A stretch of DNA of 64,000 nt from Diploptera punctata (GCA_030220185.1 JASPKZ010007249.1:1364001-1428000), one strand, 5' to 3'; positions 22,131-33,911 are shown, counted from the stretch's first letter. Program-made: numbers and translations. Notes: generated by a model not told the origin, from the letters alone.

Positions 22131-22485
22131 GTCAACCGCTGTGGTCTCGAGGTAGCGTGCTGCCTTGTCACGCAGCGGACCCGGGTTCGATCCCCGGTCG
22201 GGGCAGTTTTTCTGGGTGAGGTTTTTATCGGGGTTTTTCCTCACCTGTAAGACAAATGTCAGGTAAACTATAAGGCCCAAACGGTCCGCGAAATCATATG
22301 GCCATCATCATCATCATCATCAGCATCATTATCATCATCACCATCATCCTTCACCGGTGTGGAAAGCAACGGGAAGCCACCACACCTATACAATTCCCTA
22401 GTAAAGCTGCAAGCATATCATGAAAATGCTATGATTGCAGTGAAGGACCTGCCTTCGGGCAGAATTACTATGAATGAATGAATAT
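22131..22485 (+). mobile_element. SINE-B full-length, tail 1
   Basis: Head 'gtcaaccgctgtggtctcgag', A-box region 'gtagcgtgctgccttgtca', B box 'gggttcgatccccggt'. The centre has 'tcctcacctgtaagacaaatg' and 'aaggcccaaacggtccgcgaa', followed by (CAT)n and tail 1 'ccttcaccggtgtggaaagc ... gggcagaattactatg(aatg)n'. Best copy of the family on the plus strand. Confidence 0.9.
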
Positions 22486-22767
22486 ATACCTCACTACTCT
22501 ATCGAACCCGTAGCTTCATGGCCGCGCGGACATAAACTATCCATACATCCCTATCCTGAGCTAACGTTTTACAATCATCCCCTAAATAATCTACTTCCTC
22601 AAATCATGTATAATGTTATTCTCCCACCTCAATTTTGGTCTACCAACTGGGCGTTTTCCATCTAGTTTTCCTACCAGAAGCTTTCATGTACCTCTTTCAT
22701 CCCCCATACGTGCCAGACGTCCTGCCCATCGCAGCCTACGAGACTTAACTGTTCTCATTATATCTGG

Positions 22768-22769
<2 letters not shown>
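22486..22769 (-). mobile_element. LINE-A 3'-end fragment
   Basis: Complement of the terminal ~280 bp, from 'ctctatcgaacccgtagcttc' to 'ctgttctcattatatctggct'. It is broken exactly where a TA tract begins (22770), i.e. at its 5' truncation point. Confidence 0.85.

Positions 22770-22819
<50 letters not shown>
22770..22819. repeat. (TA)25 microsatellite
   Basis: Uninterrupted TA units. Confidence 0.95.
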
Positions 22820-22821
<2 letters not shown>

Positions 22822-22902
22822 CAATGAAAACCGGAGCTAAATTTAATAATTTGTAAAATATATCGTTCGACAAATTATTGAGTCAGTCATATTTCATTGT
22901 AT

Positions 22903-23212
22903 CGCCCCGTCCGCGAGCGGTTTAAGGCCTGATCGGTTCGTGTAGAGCTAAGGGGTTTGCACTGGTTCGAGTCCCCTTGGGGAAGAAATATTCTCATGTT
23001 ATTTTGACCAGTATGATTCCGATGTCCAGCCAGCATCCTGAGGAATTATGAAACCACAATTAGTAGAGGCTCAAGGTTGAAGAAAATATGCTATAACTGC
23101 TGGGGATCCGACATGCTGACCTCATGTCATTTCTATACTGGCTAGGTGATCGCCACCTCTGTGATAATATATGCGGATGTGATGCCAGCATCTGGCTGGT
23201 AGGTGTCGCTCC
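22903..23212 (+). mobile_element. SINE-D copy
   Basis: tRNA-like head 'cgagcggtttaaggc', B box 'ctggttcgagtccccttgg', then 'tctcatgttattttgacca', 'ccagcatcctgaggaatt', 'gctggggatccgacatgctga' and the 'gccagcatctggctggtagg' end. Same layout as 30714-31050 and 36648-36970. Confidence 0.8.
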
Positions 23213-23219
23213 ATGGGGA

Positions 23220-23670
23220 GTCATATTTCATTGTTTTCTCATTATTTAGGTTTTTCTTTTGGTCTTTGTTTTTAGTATAACTTACATATAGTATTTTTTA
23301 ACTATTTTCTAAAACAATTTTCTACATTTTGTTCGAATCCGTCGATTTATTGAATTTCGGAAGGACTTTAAAAAATATTATTTTTAAATCACATTAAATG
23401 TAGTTAGTTATTGATGTAATATGCTTAATTTTGTAAATATGCAACTTATAAAAATGTAAAATTATTGTTCTTGGATTTGGAGTTAAACGGTGAAACGTTG
23501 CATTTACATAATCAATAAGGTACAAGAGCCAATATAGTGCTTGACATTTTGGAAACGAAACTAATAAAAATAAAACTTTCGATTTTCTGTATTAAAGTTT
23601 TTCTGTGTAGATAAACCACTTGTGGAAAACATCAAAGTTAGTAGATTATTTATAAATGTGATTTAACTAG
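23220..23670. other. AT-rich DNA without recognised features
   Basis: Nothing supported. Confidence 0.5.
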
Positions 23671-23675
23671 GTAAA

Positions 23676-23963
23676 TGGATCCCACTATAGGCCTTAGAAG
23701 CCCATTACGATAGTATGAGGTTAATGTTCCCACCTTTTATACGGGCACTAGATGTCATCCGAGTTGTCAGCCCTGAGCGATGGCCATCTTTATCCCCAGA
23801 ATAAGCGTCTGATACCCATTTCCTTTAGAGGCTGAGTCGACACCAGGATCATGGTGCCGCCAGAAGGTTTAGGTCAGTTTAAAAATCCTGAATCCTAAAA
23901 ATCCTGAATTCGAAGGCACGACCTACCAACTTGTGCCTTAACCAACTACGCTACGGTGTGCCC
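23676..23963 (-). mobile_element. SINE-A copy
   Basis: Complement of the 9017-9311 element from 'ggatcccactataggcct' to the head 'actacgctacggtgtgcccc'. Contains a small local duplication 'aaaaatcctgaa' at ~23882-23908. Confidence 0.85.
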
Positions 23964-23969
23964 CGTATT

Positions 23970-24650
23970 TTAACTGTGAAATTTAAAGAGCTGTATGTTT
24001 TATTGCTATCTGTGTGTAATACCTGTTGTAATAAATAAATGAACATTTATAAGAATTAACATTTCCTAGTACCATAACACGAGCAGTAAATTCTAAACAA
24101 CTGAGTCATTAGATCTATAAAGTTAATTTCGTTATGGAGACAAAAATACATGACACACATAAAATGAGTATAGTTTCCAGCGCACTATTTTTGTGTTGGT
24201 TCGTTGCAGTAAATTACTCACAACATGCCATTGTGCAATGATATGACCCACTTCTTAAATTCCGAAATCCTGACGTTTTTATTTATAATTATGTGTGATC
24301 GTTTTTATCGTTAAAATAAAAAAATAATCAAAGTAACACATTCCGACCAAAGATATAAAGGCTAATAATATCGTTTTAAAGAATTAACTGAATATCTGTA
24401 CACAATTCCTAAAATAACAGTCTGAGATTTATGAAACAATGCTCTTATTTCCTTAGTTTTATTTTGATGCCTAATGATAATTCATTCTGCAGCTAAAATA
24501 AATAGGAAATTATATTATTGGAGTTACCTATCTTGAATCTATTAAAACACTATCAATGCATTTTCGATATTTTGAGATTAAATAATTCTACTTTTAGATT
24601 CGTAAAATACGTCAAATATGTTTTTAATATTTTTATTTTCGACATATTGT
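23970..24650. other. AT-rich DNA without recognised features
   Basis: Nothing supported. Confidence 0.5.
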
Positions 24651-24653
24651 ATA

Positions 24654-24744
24654 GCATTCGGTAATTTAGGTATAATTTTTGCTATACTAGCTATTGGTCT
24701 TCTAGGATTTGTTGTATGAGCACATCACATGTTTACAGTGGGAT
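24654..24744 (+). pseudogene. COX1: Nuclear mitochondrial segment (NUMT) of COX1
   Basis: Read with the invertebrate mitochondrial code the 91 bases give AFGNLGIIFAILAIGLLGFV then VWAHHMFTVG, a strongly conserved part of cytochrome c oxidase subunit I that includes the HH pair of the haem/copper site. The W is encoded by TGA (24717-24719), a stop in the nuclear code but tryptophan in mitochondria. That, the short length and the nuclear repeats on both sides show a transferred mitochondrial fragment, not a gene. The match ends abruptly where SINE-B begins (24745). Whether it resumes after the SINE is unclear. Confidence 0.9.
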
Positions 24745-25095
24745 GTCCACAGCTGTGATATCGAGGTAGAGTGCTACCTTGTCAGCGGGTGCGGGTTCGA
24801 TCCCCGGTCGGGGCAGTTTTTCTGGGTGAGGTTTTAATCGGGGTTTTTCCTCATCTGTAAGACAAATGTCAGGAAAACTTTAAGGCCCAAACGGTCCCCG
24901 AAATCATATGACCATCATCATGATCATCATCCTTATCATTATCACCATCATCATCATCATCCTTCACCGGTGTAGAAAGCAACGGGAAGCTACCACACCT
25001 ACAATTCCCTAGTAAAGCTGCAAGCAAAGCATTAAAATGCTATGATTGCAGTGAAGGACCTGCCTTCGGGCAGATACTATGGATGGATGGATATA
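24745..25095 (+). mobile_element. SINE-B full-length, tail 1, inserted at a COX1 NUMT
   Basis: Head 'gtccacagctgtgatatcgag', B box 'gggttcgatccccggtcggg', centre, (CAT)n-like stretch and tail 1 ending 'actatggatggatgg'. A short TGGGAT occurs just before it (24739-24744) and just after (25096-25101), compatible with a small target duplication. Confidence 0.9.
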
Positions 25096-25101
25096 TGGGA
25101 T

Positions 25102-25985
25102 ATAGATGAATTACATCGAATAAACTTATCTGGTTGTGAGGAGTTTTAGCAAGCAATTTGACTTAGGGAACCTCACGTCTAAGAAGATGAATATCAATTG
25201 TTAAAGTTGTTTGTATTTTTAATTGACAGTTCTGTTAAATGAATAGGGTTATGGAAGGTATGGCGGATCCTAATTAGAGATGCAATGAACCCAACTCTTA
25301 AGAACCCATTCCCCTTATTTCTCAAATTAAACTTTTACAGAATCTCTAAAATTGCTCTCAATTTTCCAACTTTTACAGATTCTTTAAAACTAAATTTTGA
25401 AAACGGATTAATTCTTAATAGTTAAGCTATAATATCGCTAATTACGGTCGAAACCGTCTCGTGCCATTCCATATCCCTACTTCACTTTAATATTGGATTT
25501 ATGTATATCGAATGTAGACAACTTTAATAACTAGGCATAATAGCTAGATATGTTTTGTCTGAGATCCTTTTCCCTTATCTTATATTGCTTATATGTAACC
25601 CCTCTACAGTCATGTCATGAAATCAAACTATTATTTGTATAAAATAGTAATTAATATTTGGACAAGATAGCCTACCTTAATGTTGATGCAACATGAAATA
25701 CATCACAATAAATGACAAGCAACATCTGTACAAATTTGTAAAGCGTTGAATAACAAAAACTTTAAGAATTGGTAGTTAATGCGACTGTATATAATTACAA
25801 AAAATCAGATCAACAAAATGATGTAGACATATTATTACCATATCTTTCCCCTCGCAGTTCTTAATGTTTTCTCAATAGGTTCATTTTAATAACGGTAAAT
25901 TTTTTAAAGATATATGGATAGTATCAGACCTAATGATCGATATTATCTGGATGTGTTTCAGTTTACTCGTGACAAATAGTGTTTA
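25102..25985. other. AT-rich DNA without recognised features
   Basis: Nothing supported. Confidence 0.5.
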
Positions 25986-26300
25986 GTCATCATCATCATC
26001 ATCATCATCATCAACAACAGCAACAAGGATTAAGCCCAATGGCCTGTTCCGATCTCATTATAGATCGAATTGGTCTTTCCATCTCTTCAATGGTCTTCCC
26101 AACAATCTTCTCCCTTTTGGTTTATAATTATACATTCTTCTTGGTATGCGCTGTTCATTCATTCGTAATACGTGCTGAAGGTAAGCATTTTGATAGTATT
26201 TTATTCTTTCACAGAGATTAAATAAATTAAGATCTATTCTTATATCTTCGTTTTTATTTTTATCGGTCCTTTGGTATCCTGTTATTGCTCTCAACATCTA
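25986..26300 (-). mobile_element. LINE-C 3'-end fragment with (GAT/ATG)n tail
   Basis: Minus strand reads AITGYQRTDKNKNEDIRIDL ... QHVLRMNEQRIPRRMYNYKP, then GRRLLGRPLKRWKDQF, a typical LINE C-terminus. It continues into '...gagatcggaacaggcc', 'taatccttgttgctgttg' and (ATG)n at 25986-26012. The frame is open for ~80 codons but the rest of the element is missing. Confidence 0.75.
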
Positions 26301-27585
26301 TATAAAGAAAAACTAAATTATTGATACTATTTAATAAGATATGCTTAATTTAAGATGATTTTATGACCAGATATTCTGTGAAAATAAATTGCAATTAAAT
26401 AATTTGACTAAATACAAATTTAAAATAGAACCTGCGATAAGGAGAATATAAAAATTGAAGTATTGTGAAAATGATTGACTCGATTGCAAAATTACGAACT
26501 TAGGCACCCTATTGACAAGAATGTGGATTAAACGAAGAATGACCATTATTTTTTTAATTGGAATAGTTTATTATTATTTTTAATTTATTATTGTTTTTTA
26601 TATTACTCGATAGTAGTTATTCATTATAGATAATAAAATAAGAAATATGTATGCTCTAAGGTTTTCAAAATTCATAAACTTAAGGTTATTTAATGACAGA
26701 AGAGATTTATTAGATACTTTGAAATCGTATAAAGCTGTCCTCTTATTTCAGAAACTGAATTCATCTGGTTATGTGCCAGGTTCTGTTTTGAATTCGAAAG
26801 AAAGCCGTTATTGATTGCATTTTATTACGGCTCATTTCAATCGTTCTTTGATAACATAACCAAACCTAAATAAACTGTCTGTATTGCAATTTCCATGGGC
26901 ATTGAAAGATTATGATTTAAGGTTTTTAACTACATACAATCTAATAACTATTTCGTTAATTTTGTTAATTACGAAGACCATGAAAAATAATTATTAGAAG
27001 TCGATCTGAACAGAATATACAGGTGCCAGGCTTTTCTAACGCCATGAAAGTGAAATCCTTTTTAAATATTGAAATCAAATTATAAACTATGATATATGGC
27101 GAAAGAAAAAAAATATATTAGCGTAAATTTCAATTGTACTTCAGGACGAAGATCTCCATTAACAAAATTGAAGTTTTAATAAGTGATCATAATTTAATAA
27201 AATATATCATTAATTTATTTATTTATTCCCATTTTCTTTCTCCAAGTGTTAGCTCCCTATGTTTGATTTGAAAGCCAACGTCCATGCGGAAGCATTCTCT
27301 TCTAGATCGCAAGTATTTAAAACGAGGACATGTTAGGAATTCCTTTCTTGCGTTTTTAGGACTACATGCACGCACGTCCTAAAATACAAGAACTTAGTAC
27401 AAGAAACAGGAAGTTCGGGATACTTGTAATGCAAATACCTACTCGGTTGTAGCCTTAGAAGCTACGGAAAAATAATGGATAAATTGTTTGGTAACAGGTT
27501 TTGAACTCAGGACTTATCCTTGAAACATTATATGGTTCATAGTTATGGGTATTTATTTGAAAATGTTTTATTATAGACGTGCATT
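26301..27585. other. AT-rich DNA without recognised features
   Basis: Nothing supported over ~1.3 kb. Confidence 0.55.
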
Positions 27586-27589
27586 TTTT

Positions 27590-27982
27590 GTATTGTAAAC
27601 CTATGTTTTCCCTTTACATAGATTTAGGCGCTCTCCCCCTACAGGGAAGAATTTGAATCATACTAATTTAGTTACACTTGTTTTCGTATAGATGTCATTT
27701 TGAGTGGTACGTGGTCAGCGTTCCGCCTCATACTAAGAAACCAGGGTACTAGGACGGGAAAATTCGGTAAATTTTGCTTAGAGGCCTTTTCATTCAGGCT
27801 TAAGGATTTTTTACGAGCCTGAAAATCTTCAGACTCGGGACCCACGGCTTAAAGTCCCTCCCGGAGGACTTGCTCCTTGGATTTTTCCGTCCTAAAAAAT
27901 CCATCGACCCCGGCCGGGTTTGAACCCGCGACCCTTGGAACCAGAGGCAAGGAGCATAACCACTAGTCCACCGCGGCCGATA
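27590..27982 (-). mobile_element. SINE-C full-length
   Basis: Complement of 43767-44173: 'gtttaccctttacat', 'ggcgctctccccctacaggga', 'gtacgtggtcagcgttccgcc', 'gggaaaattcggtaaattttg', 'ctcgggacccacggcttaaag', B box 'ggccgggtttgaacccgcg' and head 'ccactagtccaccgcggccg'. Confidence 0.9.
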
Positions 27983-27989
27983 TGTATTT

Positions 27990-28550
27990 AATAAATGTAA
28001 ATAGCCGAATCACTAGGAAGTCATATGAAGAGTGAAAATGAGATTTCTTTGCGGACAAATTATAGCCTATGAATATTTACTGAAAATAAACCTACATTTC
28101 GAAGTCGCAATGATTCATCTTGACTGACGCAGAGCTTGATAATGCTATGAGAGATGACATCTGTCGACGTCGTCATCAAGCATTGCATCTACATACCTGC
28201 TCATTACAGACTTTGCCAAAATGGTGAATGACCCCATTTGTCCGTGCATATGATCTTATGTGACTAACTTGGCAATACGTCCCGAATAATACATTCATTA
28301 ATTTAAATTGAGAAATGAATGCATGGCTAGAGGAAACGGAAGTGGTACCAGTATTAGCAACTCCAGGAAATTCTCAAAGTATTTTGATAAAATAAAAATG
28401 TTGAATATATGGTTTAATAATTATCAGAAAAAACATAACTTAAATTATAAAACAATACAATGTTCAAAATAATCAAATATAGACTTTCTTGAATTGATTA
28501 ATATTTTTAAACTGTGATGAAATAAGATTTCATATGTTAGGGTATATACA
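27990..28550. other. AT-rich DNA without recognised features
   Basis: Nothing supported. Confidence 0.45.
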
Positions 28551-28830
28551 TTGATGATGGATAACAAGAATAGATGTGGCATGCAAAGTCGAGACTTAGG
28601 TGTTATCCAACGCCTGCATGGAGAGTGGGGTCCAATCACGTGGCCTCCCAGAATCGACGATCTTGCTCTGATACTTTATTCTCATTTGTGGGGGGAAAAG
28701 TCAAGTATATTGTGTTTTGTGAAATATTCCATATCGCCGACAGCTTTTTTTCTAGTTCAGAGTATCTATGGCAAAGGTAAGTCAACTGGACATGATAAAA
28801 TTGTTTTACAAAAGTATGCTTTCTGACAAA
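28551..28830 (+). pseudogene. Possible fossil of a mariner-type transposase
   Basis: The frame from 28551 contains LHGEWGPITWPPRIDDLALI then LYSHLWGEKSS. It resembles the end of the IS630/Tc1/mariner catalytic core, where the usual layout is WPPRSPDLxPxDxxLWGxxK; the third catalytic acidic residue would be lost. The resemblance is short and may be coincidental. Confidence 0.3.
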
Positions 28831-29578
28831 TTTATAACATACCAGTTTTTAGTTATAGTCATCCAGCATATCTCTGTCATTGACTGTGCGGTATCAAAAT
28901 ACATTTGGATAGTGAATATGCTGGTATATTGCCACTAAATGGAATCATATTGTAATAAGAAATCTTACTTTAGATATAAAGTTTAAGATTGTTAATTATC
29001 TACGCCAAACATTCAGTCTTTTGTTTAGTATATTGTATTTTTTTCTCTTAATTTCAACAGATATTTTGTGATATGGCGTGACTTTAGTTTCAGTTTTCAC
29101 CACTTTTGAAATGAAGTCATGAATCTACATCTACTTTCAGGTTCATTTTCTATCAGAATTGTTTTTTTTATACTTATTCGTATAGTCGTATATTTCAGTT
29201 ACACAAGAAATTCCGAGTTCTTTAAATAAAAAAATAATCACATCTGAACTTGTTGGACATAAGTTGTACATTTATATTTATTGTTAAAAATATTACTCGA
29301 ATGATATGTTTCTTCTGAGAATGAAGGGTGCACTGAAGGTTACAATGTAACATAAGATAAATTTTGTTAAATTTAAATTAACGTTGACTTCTAGCACACG
29401 AGTTAAGATAAATAATAACAAAGTAATATATGGATTAAATGTAAACAAGAAATGTATCTCCTCTTTTTTTATCCAATGATTGCTGCATTTTTATTTTTTA
29501 TTTAAAATTATATGATGGATAGTAAGATTCGTTTTGGTCAAAAATGGTGTACCCATTTTATATATACCCTGCACTGTT
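28831..29578. other. AT-rich DNA without recognised features
   Basis: Nothing supported. Confidence 0.5.
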
Positions 29579-29662
29579 TATATATATATATATATATATA
29601 ACTGGCCCCTAAAGGGACCGGAACAGGTCGCATTGGCCTAATCCTGGAACGGAAGAAGAAAA

Positions 29663-29693
<31 letters not shown>
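29579..29693 (+). repeat. TA tract split by a ~63-bp LINE-like tail
   Basis: (TA)n at 29579-29601 and 29665-29693 flank 'ctggcccctaaagggacc ... cctaatcctggaacggaag' plus 'aagaaaaag'. The AAGAAG-type ending resembles the terminus of LINE-G at ~32050, so a very short 3' LINE fragment in a TA repeat is likely (inference). Confidence 0.5.
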
Positions 29694-29699
29694 ACTAGT

Positions 29700-30635
29700 T
29701 TTTAAAATAAAGCGACAGAAATTATTAGATACCTCTATATTAGAAATTATAAAGAAAAGTTTGGGATGTTTTCTTTTTCTACATTTTTTTTCTGAACGAA
29801 GTATCCCAGCTGCAATATAATACAACAGAAAGGAAAAGATGCTTCTGTATTTGAAATGAGGAACAAGATTCTGGGTTATTGTACTATTCATTTCTTGAAT
29901 AAGGCAATTGAGCTGTTAATCGGCACGTTTTCAAATTTCTTTCACACGTGCAAATTGGGTCAGTAAACATTGTGACCACGCGCCGTTTCAGACAATGATA
30001 TATCAGCACTCTTAATGATGCGTTCGATTACTTCACCTGTGATCTTTCAGTTCTCGAAACACCCGACAATTTGTCTTCTGTCTTTCGACGTGAATAAATT
30101 TGTGTTACAGGAAATCCCAACTAGCTCACTCCAACTTTAATTGAGTCAGTTATTCTAACGCCCTGCCCCAATTTAAAGGCGTATAAAGACAAATTTATAA
30201 ACTATAGGAAATTTGTCCTGCAAAATGTTTCATCCACAAAGTGTCATAAAACAATGCAAATATTATGTAAAATAAAATTATAAGATTTTTTAAGTTTTAT
30301 TTATTTTGTCGGTTTTCTGGGCTTGTATTCTATATTAGATTTAGAGCTAGATTATTCAGATTATTCTCGGTGATCCATCAAGAATATGAATTTTCATTTG
30401 TAGTAAGTCTTAAATTACCCTCTGATTCTTTATCATTGATTATATTTCCTATTGAGATGATAGAACATACCACTAGAGTACGGCATTAGTAACTCGTATG
30501 ACGTGTATCGCGAAGAGAAAAAAATTAAAAAAAAGTAAATCATGAAAGAATTAATGACTCTCTTCAGTATTCTTGGTTTAATGTATGGTTTATTGACTTT
30601 TCAAATTAAATTAAAAGTAACAGTGGTTATGTATC
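29700..30635. other. AT-rich DNA without recognised features
   Basis: Nothing supported. Confidence 0.5.
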
Positions 30636-30713
30636 ATATATTGAAATGGACATTTAATAAAAATGAGGAAATCTTGAAGAAGAGGCTGAATTCAAATCCT
30701 AAAAACAATAATT

Positions 30714-31050
30714 CCGATTGAGGGTCTTTCCACTTTTCAGCGGTTGCCCTTTTACCAGCCGGCTGCTGGCCCTTCACATCCACATGTGTCAATCACAGAG
30801 GTAGATGATCAACAGCCAGTGTAGGGGTGACATGTGGTTAGCATGTCGAGTCCCCCAGCCGTTATAGCTGGTTCCTCAACCTGGAGTCGCTACTTATTGT
30901 AGCTACCCAATTGCCTCACGATGCTGGGTGGGCACCGGTCCCATACTGGCCGAAATACCATGAGAAAATTTCTTCCCCCATGGAGACTCGTACCAGCAAG
31001 TCCCGTAGCTCTGCGCCAAGGCTTCCTACCTTAACTACTCGGCTACGGCT
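30714..31050 (-). mobile_element. SINE-D full-length, nested in LINE-A
   Basis: Complement of SINE-D, from 'ccgattgagggtctttccac' (3' end) through 'ggttcctcaacctggagtcgc' to the head 'aactactcggctacggct'. A 9-bp duplication ACAATAATT flanks it (30705-30713 and 31051-31059); those bases belong to the host LINE-A. Confidence 0.9.
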
Positions 31051-31265
31051 ACAATAATTACAAACATAAATGAGGTATAGAAATAAATTAAGGATTTTCA
31101 ATTCTGGAAACGCTTGCATTACAGGGACTTTTTCTTCCCTATTGTTCTTTTAAAAAAGTTAGATTAAAAATATATAAAACGGTTATTATTCCAGTTATAT
31201 TAGGGATCTATATGAATACAAAAGATGGGCTCTTATTCTAAGGGAGAAGACAATTTTACCAGTAT

Positions 31266-31910
31266 TTGAGAATAATGTTCTTAGGGATTTCACTTATATG
31301 TTACGCAGATGATGTCGTTCTCCTTTCAGAATCTGAAGATAATTTACAAAGAGTTTTACATCAATTTAATATAAATGCCAAAAAATACAATATGGAAATT
31401 AACACGAATAAGACCAAATGCTTAACAATATCAAAAGAACCAGTAAGATGCAAATTAGAAGTGGAAAGAAAAATTATAGAACAAGTGTCAGAATTTAATT
31501 ATTTAGGTGCATTAATAACAAACACTAAAAATTTAATAAAAGAAGTAAAGAAACAAGCTGATAAAGCAGCACAAATATCAGGATCTATGAAAGATTTAAT
31601 TTGGCGCAACAAACATATGTCAATAGAAAGCAAAACCCGCATATACAAAACGATAGTTCGACCAGTTATCGTATATGGAGCAGAAACTAGGGCTGATACA
31701 ACAAAAACTAAACAAATAATAAGCAGATGCGAAATGAAAATCTTAAGAACTATTCAGGGGAAAACATTATTTGATAAAATACACAACACAGAAATTAGGG
31801 ACAAATGCCATATTCAAGACATAACCAAATTTATTATAGATAGACGAAAATATTGGAAGGGTCATATAGAAAGAATGGAAGAAAACCGGTTTGCAAAAAG
31901 AGCTAAATAA
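31266..31910 (+). pseudogene. LINE-G reverse transcriptase C-terminal part
   Basis: About 200 codons stay open. Seen: CYADDVVLLSESEDNLQRVL (motif C, YADD), EINTNKTKCLTISKEPVRCK (motif D region), EFNYLGALITN, SKTRIYKTIVRPVIVYGAET, CEMKILRTIQGKTLFDKI and RKYWKGHIERMEENRFAKRA. A TAA at ~31908 interrupts before the GRRTRGRPAKRW-type end at 31925-31965. The first ~8 codons belong to LINE-A, not to this element. Motifs A and B and the endonuclease are absent, so no activity is possible. Confidence 0.85.
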
Positions 31911-32064
31911 GATAGACCAATGGACGGGAGAAGAACAAGAGGAAGACCAGCCAAGAGATGGATAGACAGTGAATGCACATCCAGTACGTCTTCCTCCGAG
32001 GAGTGATTTTGGAAATAAACAGGATGAAAATCCTACAAATTAAGTTTAAGAGGAAGAAGAATAA
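31286..32064 (+). mobile_element. LINE-G, 5' truncated, nested in LINE-A
   Basis: A LINE unrelated in detail to LINE-A. It enters just before RT motif C and ends 'taagaggaagaagaataa'. GTTCTTAG occurs on both sides (31278-31285 and 32065-32072) and is LINE-A sequence, consistent with a target duplication. Confidence 0.85.
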
Positions 32065-32411
32065 GTTCTTAGAGGGAAAATTGGACCAAAAAGAAACAAA
32101 CAGACAAGTGAATGGAGAATGTACTTAACAGTAACCTACATTATCTTTATAGAAACCAGATGTAATAATATTTAAGTCTCATAGACTCATGGGAAATGAA
32201 AGAGAGGCATGGAAACCTCTTGTAAGAAAATCGGAGGGAAAGCGGCCCATGAGATGGGAGAATTATATTAATCATCATTTAAGAGAGGTGAATTATACAG
32301 GAAATGGTTGTAAAATATTAGCTCAGAATAGGGATGTCCGTGCGGCCATGAACCTCTGAGTTCGATAGTACCAGTGAATCAGTTAGTTAGTTATTTAATA
32401 GTTACTTACAG

Positions 32412-32965
32412 TCCCGCGTCATAGATTACTGTTCTGAGAGACCACATCTTGGGTGCAGAGCTATGGGAGATGCGCTGGTTTGAGTCCCCAGAGGGAAAGA
32501 AATGTTCACATAAAATTTCGGTCAGTATGGGACCGGTAGCAACCCAGCATCGTGACAAATTTGGGTAGCTACAATAAATAGTGGCTCCAGGTTGAGAAAA
32601 CTAAGCTATAACTACTGTGGGACTTGACATGCTAACTACATGCCATCCCTATACTGGTCAAAGATCGTGCACCTTCGTAAATGCACATTGCCTGTTTAGA
32701 ACCAGTTTGTTCTAATTCCATTTTTTTTTTCAAGAGAGCTCAAATAAGTTTTGGATACTAATACAATTCACAATAATAGCACCGTTTTGAGAAAAGATGT
32801 TTGAGACTTTATGGCCATAAAATGTACAATTTTATATGTGAAACTGATACAGAAGAGGAGTTATATCACCATGAACAAAAAAATAAGTGGAGTTAGATCA
32901 ACTTAATTCTAAGCAAACATATGGATATGAGGCCAGCAACCGGCTGGTAGGACGTGGGCCATAAA
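32412..32965 (+). mobile_element. SINE-D, split by ~220 bp of other sequence
   Basis: Head to centre at 32412-32690 ('gcgctggtttgagtccccag', 'ggtcagtatgggaccggtag', 'tttgggtagctacaataaat', 'gacttgacatgctaactacat'). The end 'catatggatatgaggccagcaaccggctgg' components lie at 32918-32950. The ~220 bp between have no recognised origin. Confidence 0.75.
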
Positions 32966-33085
32966 ACAGAATAAAAATTATAAACATTTCAGAATTGACA
33001 TCTTATCTTTAATAGTTCAATTTTGAAGTGTACTTTAAAAATATCGATTTTATTGATTTTTTAATAATTTAAATTCCATTAGATA

Positions 33086-33089
<4 letters not shown>

Positions 33090-33128
<39 letters not shown>
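33090..33128. repeat. (TA)n microsatellite
   Basis: About 19 TA units. Confidence 0.9.
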
Positions 33129-33131
<3 letters not shown>

Positions 33132-33668
33132 GGCTTATTTTGTGGTTAATTTTGTTAAGGAGTTAGATTTAAGTAGAGTATATGCTTCTGATAATATTAA
33201 CAATTTTCTGTATTCTGCCTCTACAATCTATGAATTGAAAATTAAAATCTAACATTAAAAAATATAGCCTATATATTTAAATTGAATATATATATGAGGA
33301 TTATACCAGTAATTGAATTTCAATAGAAATAATGTTTTCGAAAATAAGCAAATCATAGTGGAGATAATTTGACCATTTTTTATTATAAAAATTATAATTA
33401 TTGGAAATTATGAAATGTAATATATTATCTGGACTTCCTTATTGTCACTACTAAAGCGATGATATTAATTACGTTGACTATTTTGTCCATACAGCCCGTG
33501 TCAGTTCAAATAAAATCATAGCCGACTGTCATTGTTGTATTGTCGAAATAAAATTGTCAGACGTGATAGGCAATCGTTCGGAAATGTTCGAATCTGATTC
33601 TCAGATGTTTCTGTTTTGTAAGCTAAGAAAGCCATTCTACCTACACATTTTTACACAAATTCAATTAA

Positions 33669-33903
33669 CCCTTAAATTCGCAATATATCCTATAGGATAC
33701 AGCAATTGTTTTAATTTATCTAATAGTTTTAATAAAACCAATGAAAACTAACGATAAAAAATTACTGAAATGTGTGTGGCATTACACATTATACCTAATA
33801 ATAACGGTTACGCACGATTTCGTTTTCTTGTGTGGTCTGCCATATTTAAATAGCCTAACTGATACGAGAAATTACTGTTTTGAGTGTATTGGCAATTTAA
33901 GGG
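33669..33903. mobile_element. piggyBac-type MITE with TTAA duplication
   Basis: Ends are CCCTTAAATTCGCAATATA at the left and, on the other strand, CCCTTAAATTGCCAATACA at the right, about 17 of 19 matching. TTAA flanks both ends (33665-33668 and 33904-33907), the hallmark target of piggyBac transposases. At 235 bp with no transposase it is non-autonomous. The 65-codon plus frame reaching into it is incidental. Confidence 0.85.
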
Positions 33904-33911
33904 TTAAATGA

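Larger units (their letters stand above)
30640..32398 (+). mobile_element. LINE-A copy interrupted by a SINE-D and a second LINE
   Basis: Three LINE-A pieces in order: 30640-30713 (FKYLGTI region), 31060-31285 (thumb region; 'aaaatatataaaacggttatt') and 32065-32398 (from 'aaaattggaccaaaaag' to the terminal 'gttcgatagtaccagtga' and GTTA tail). The first gap holds SINE-D (30714-31050), the second holds LINE-G (31286-32064). Sequence picks up on each side of both insertions. Confidence 0.85.

Noticed and set aside
29538..29891. 117-codon minus frame
   Set aside because: Built on two TA tracts and a LINE tail; low complexity.
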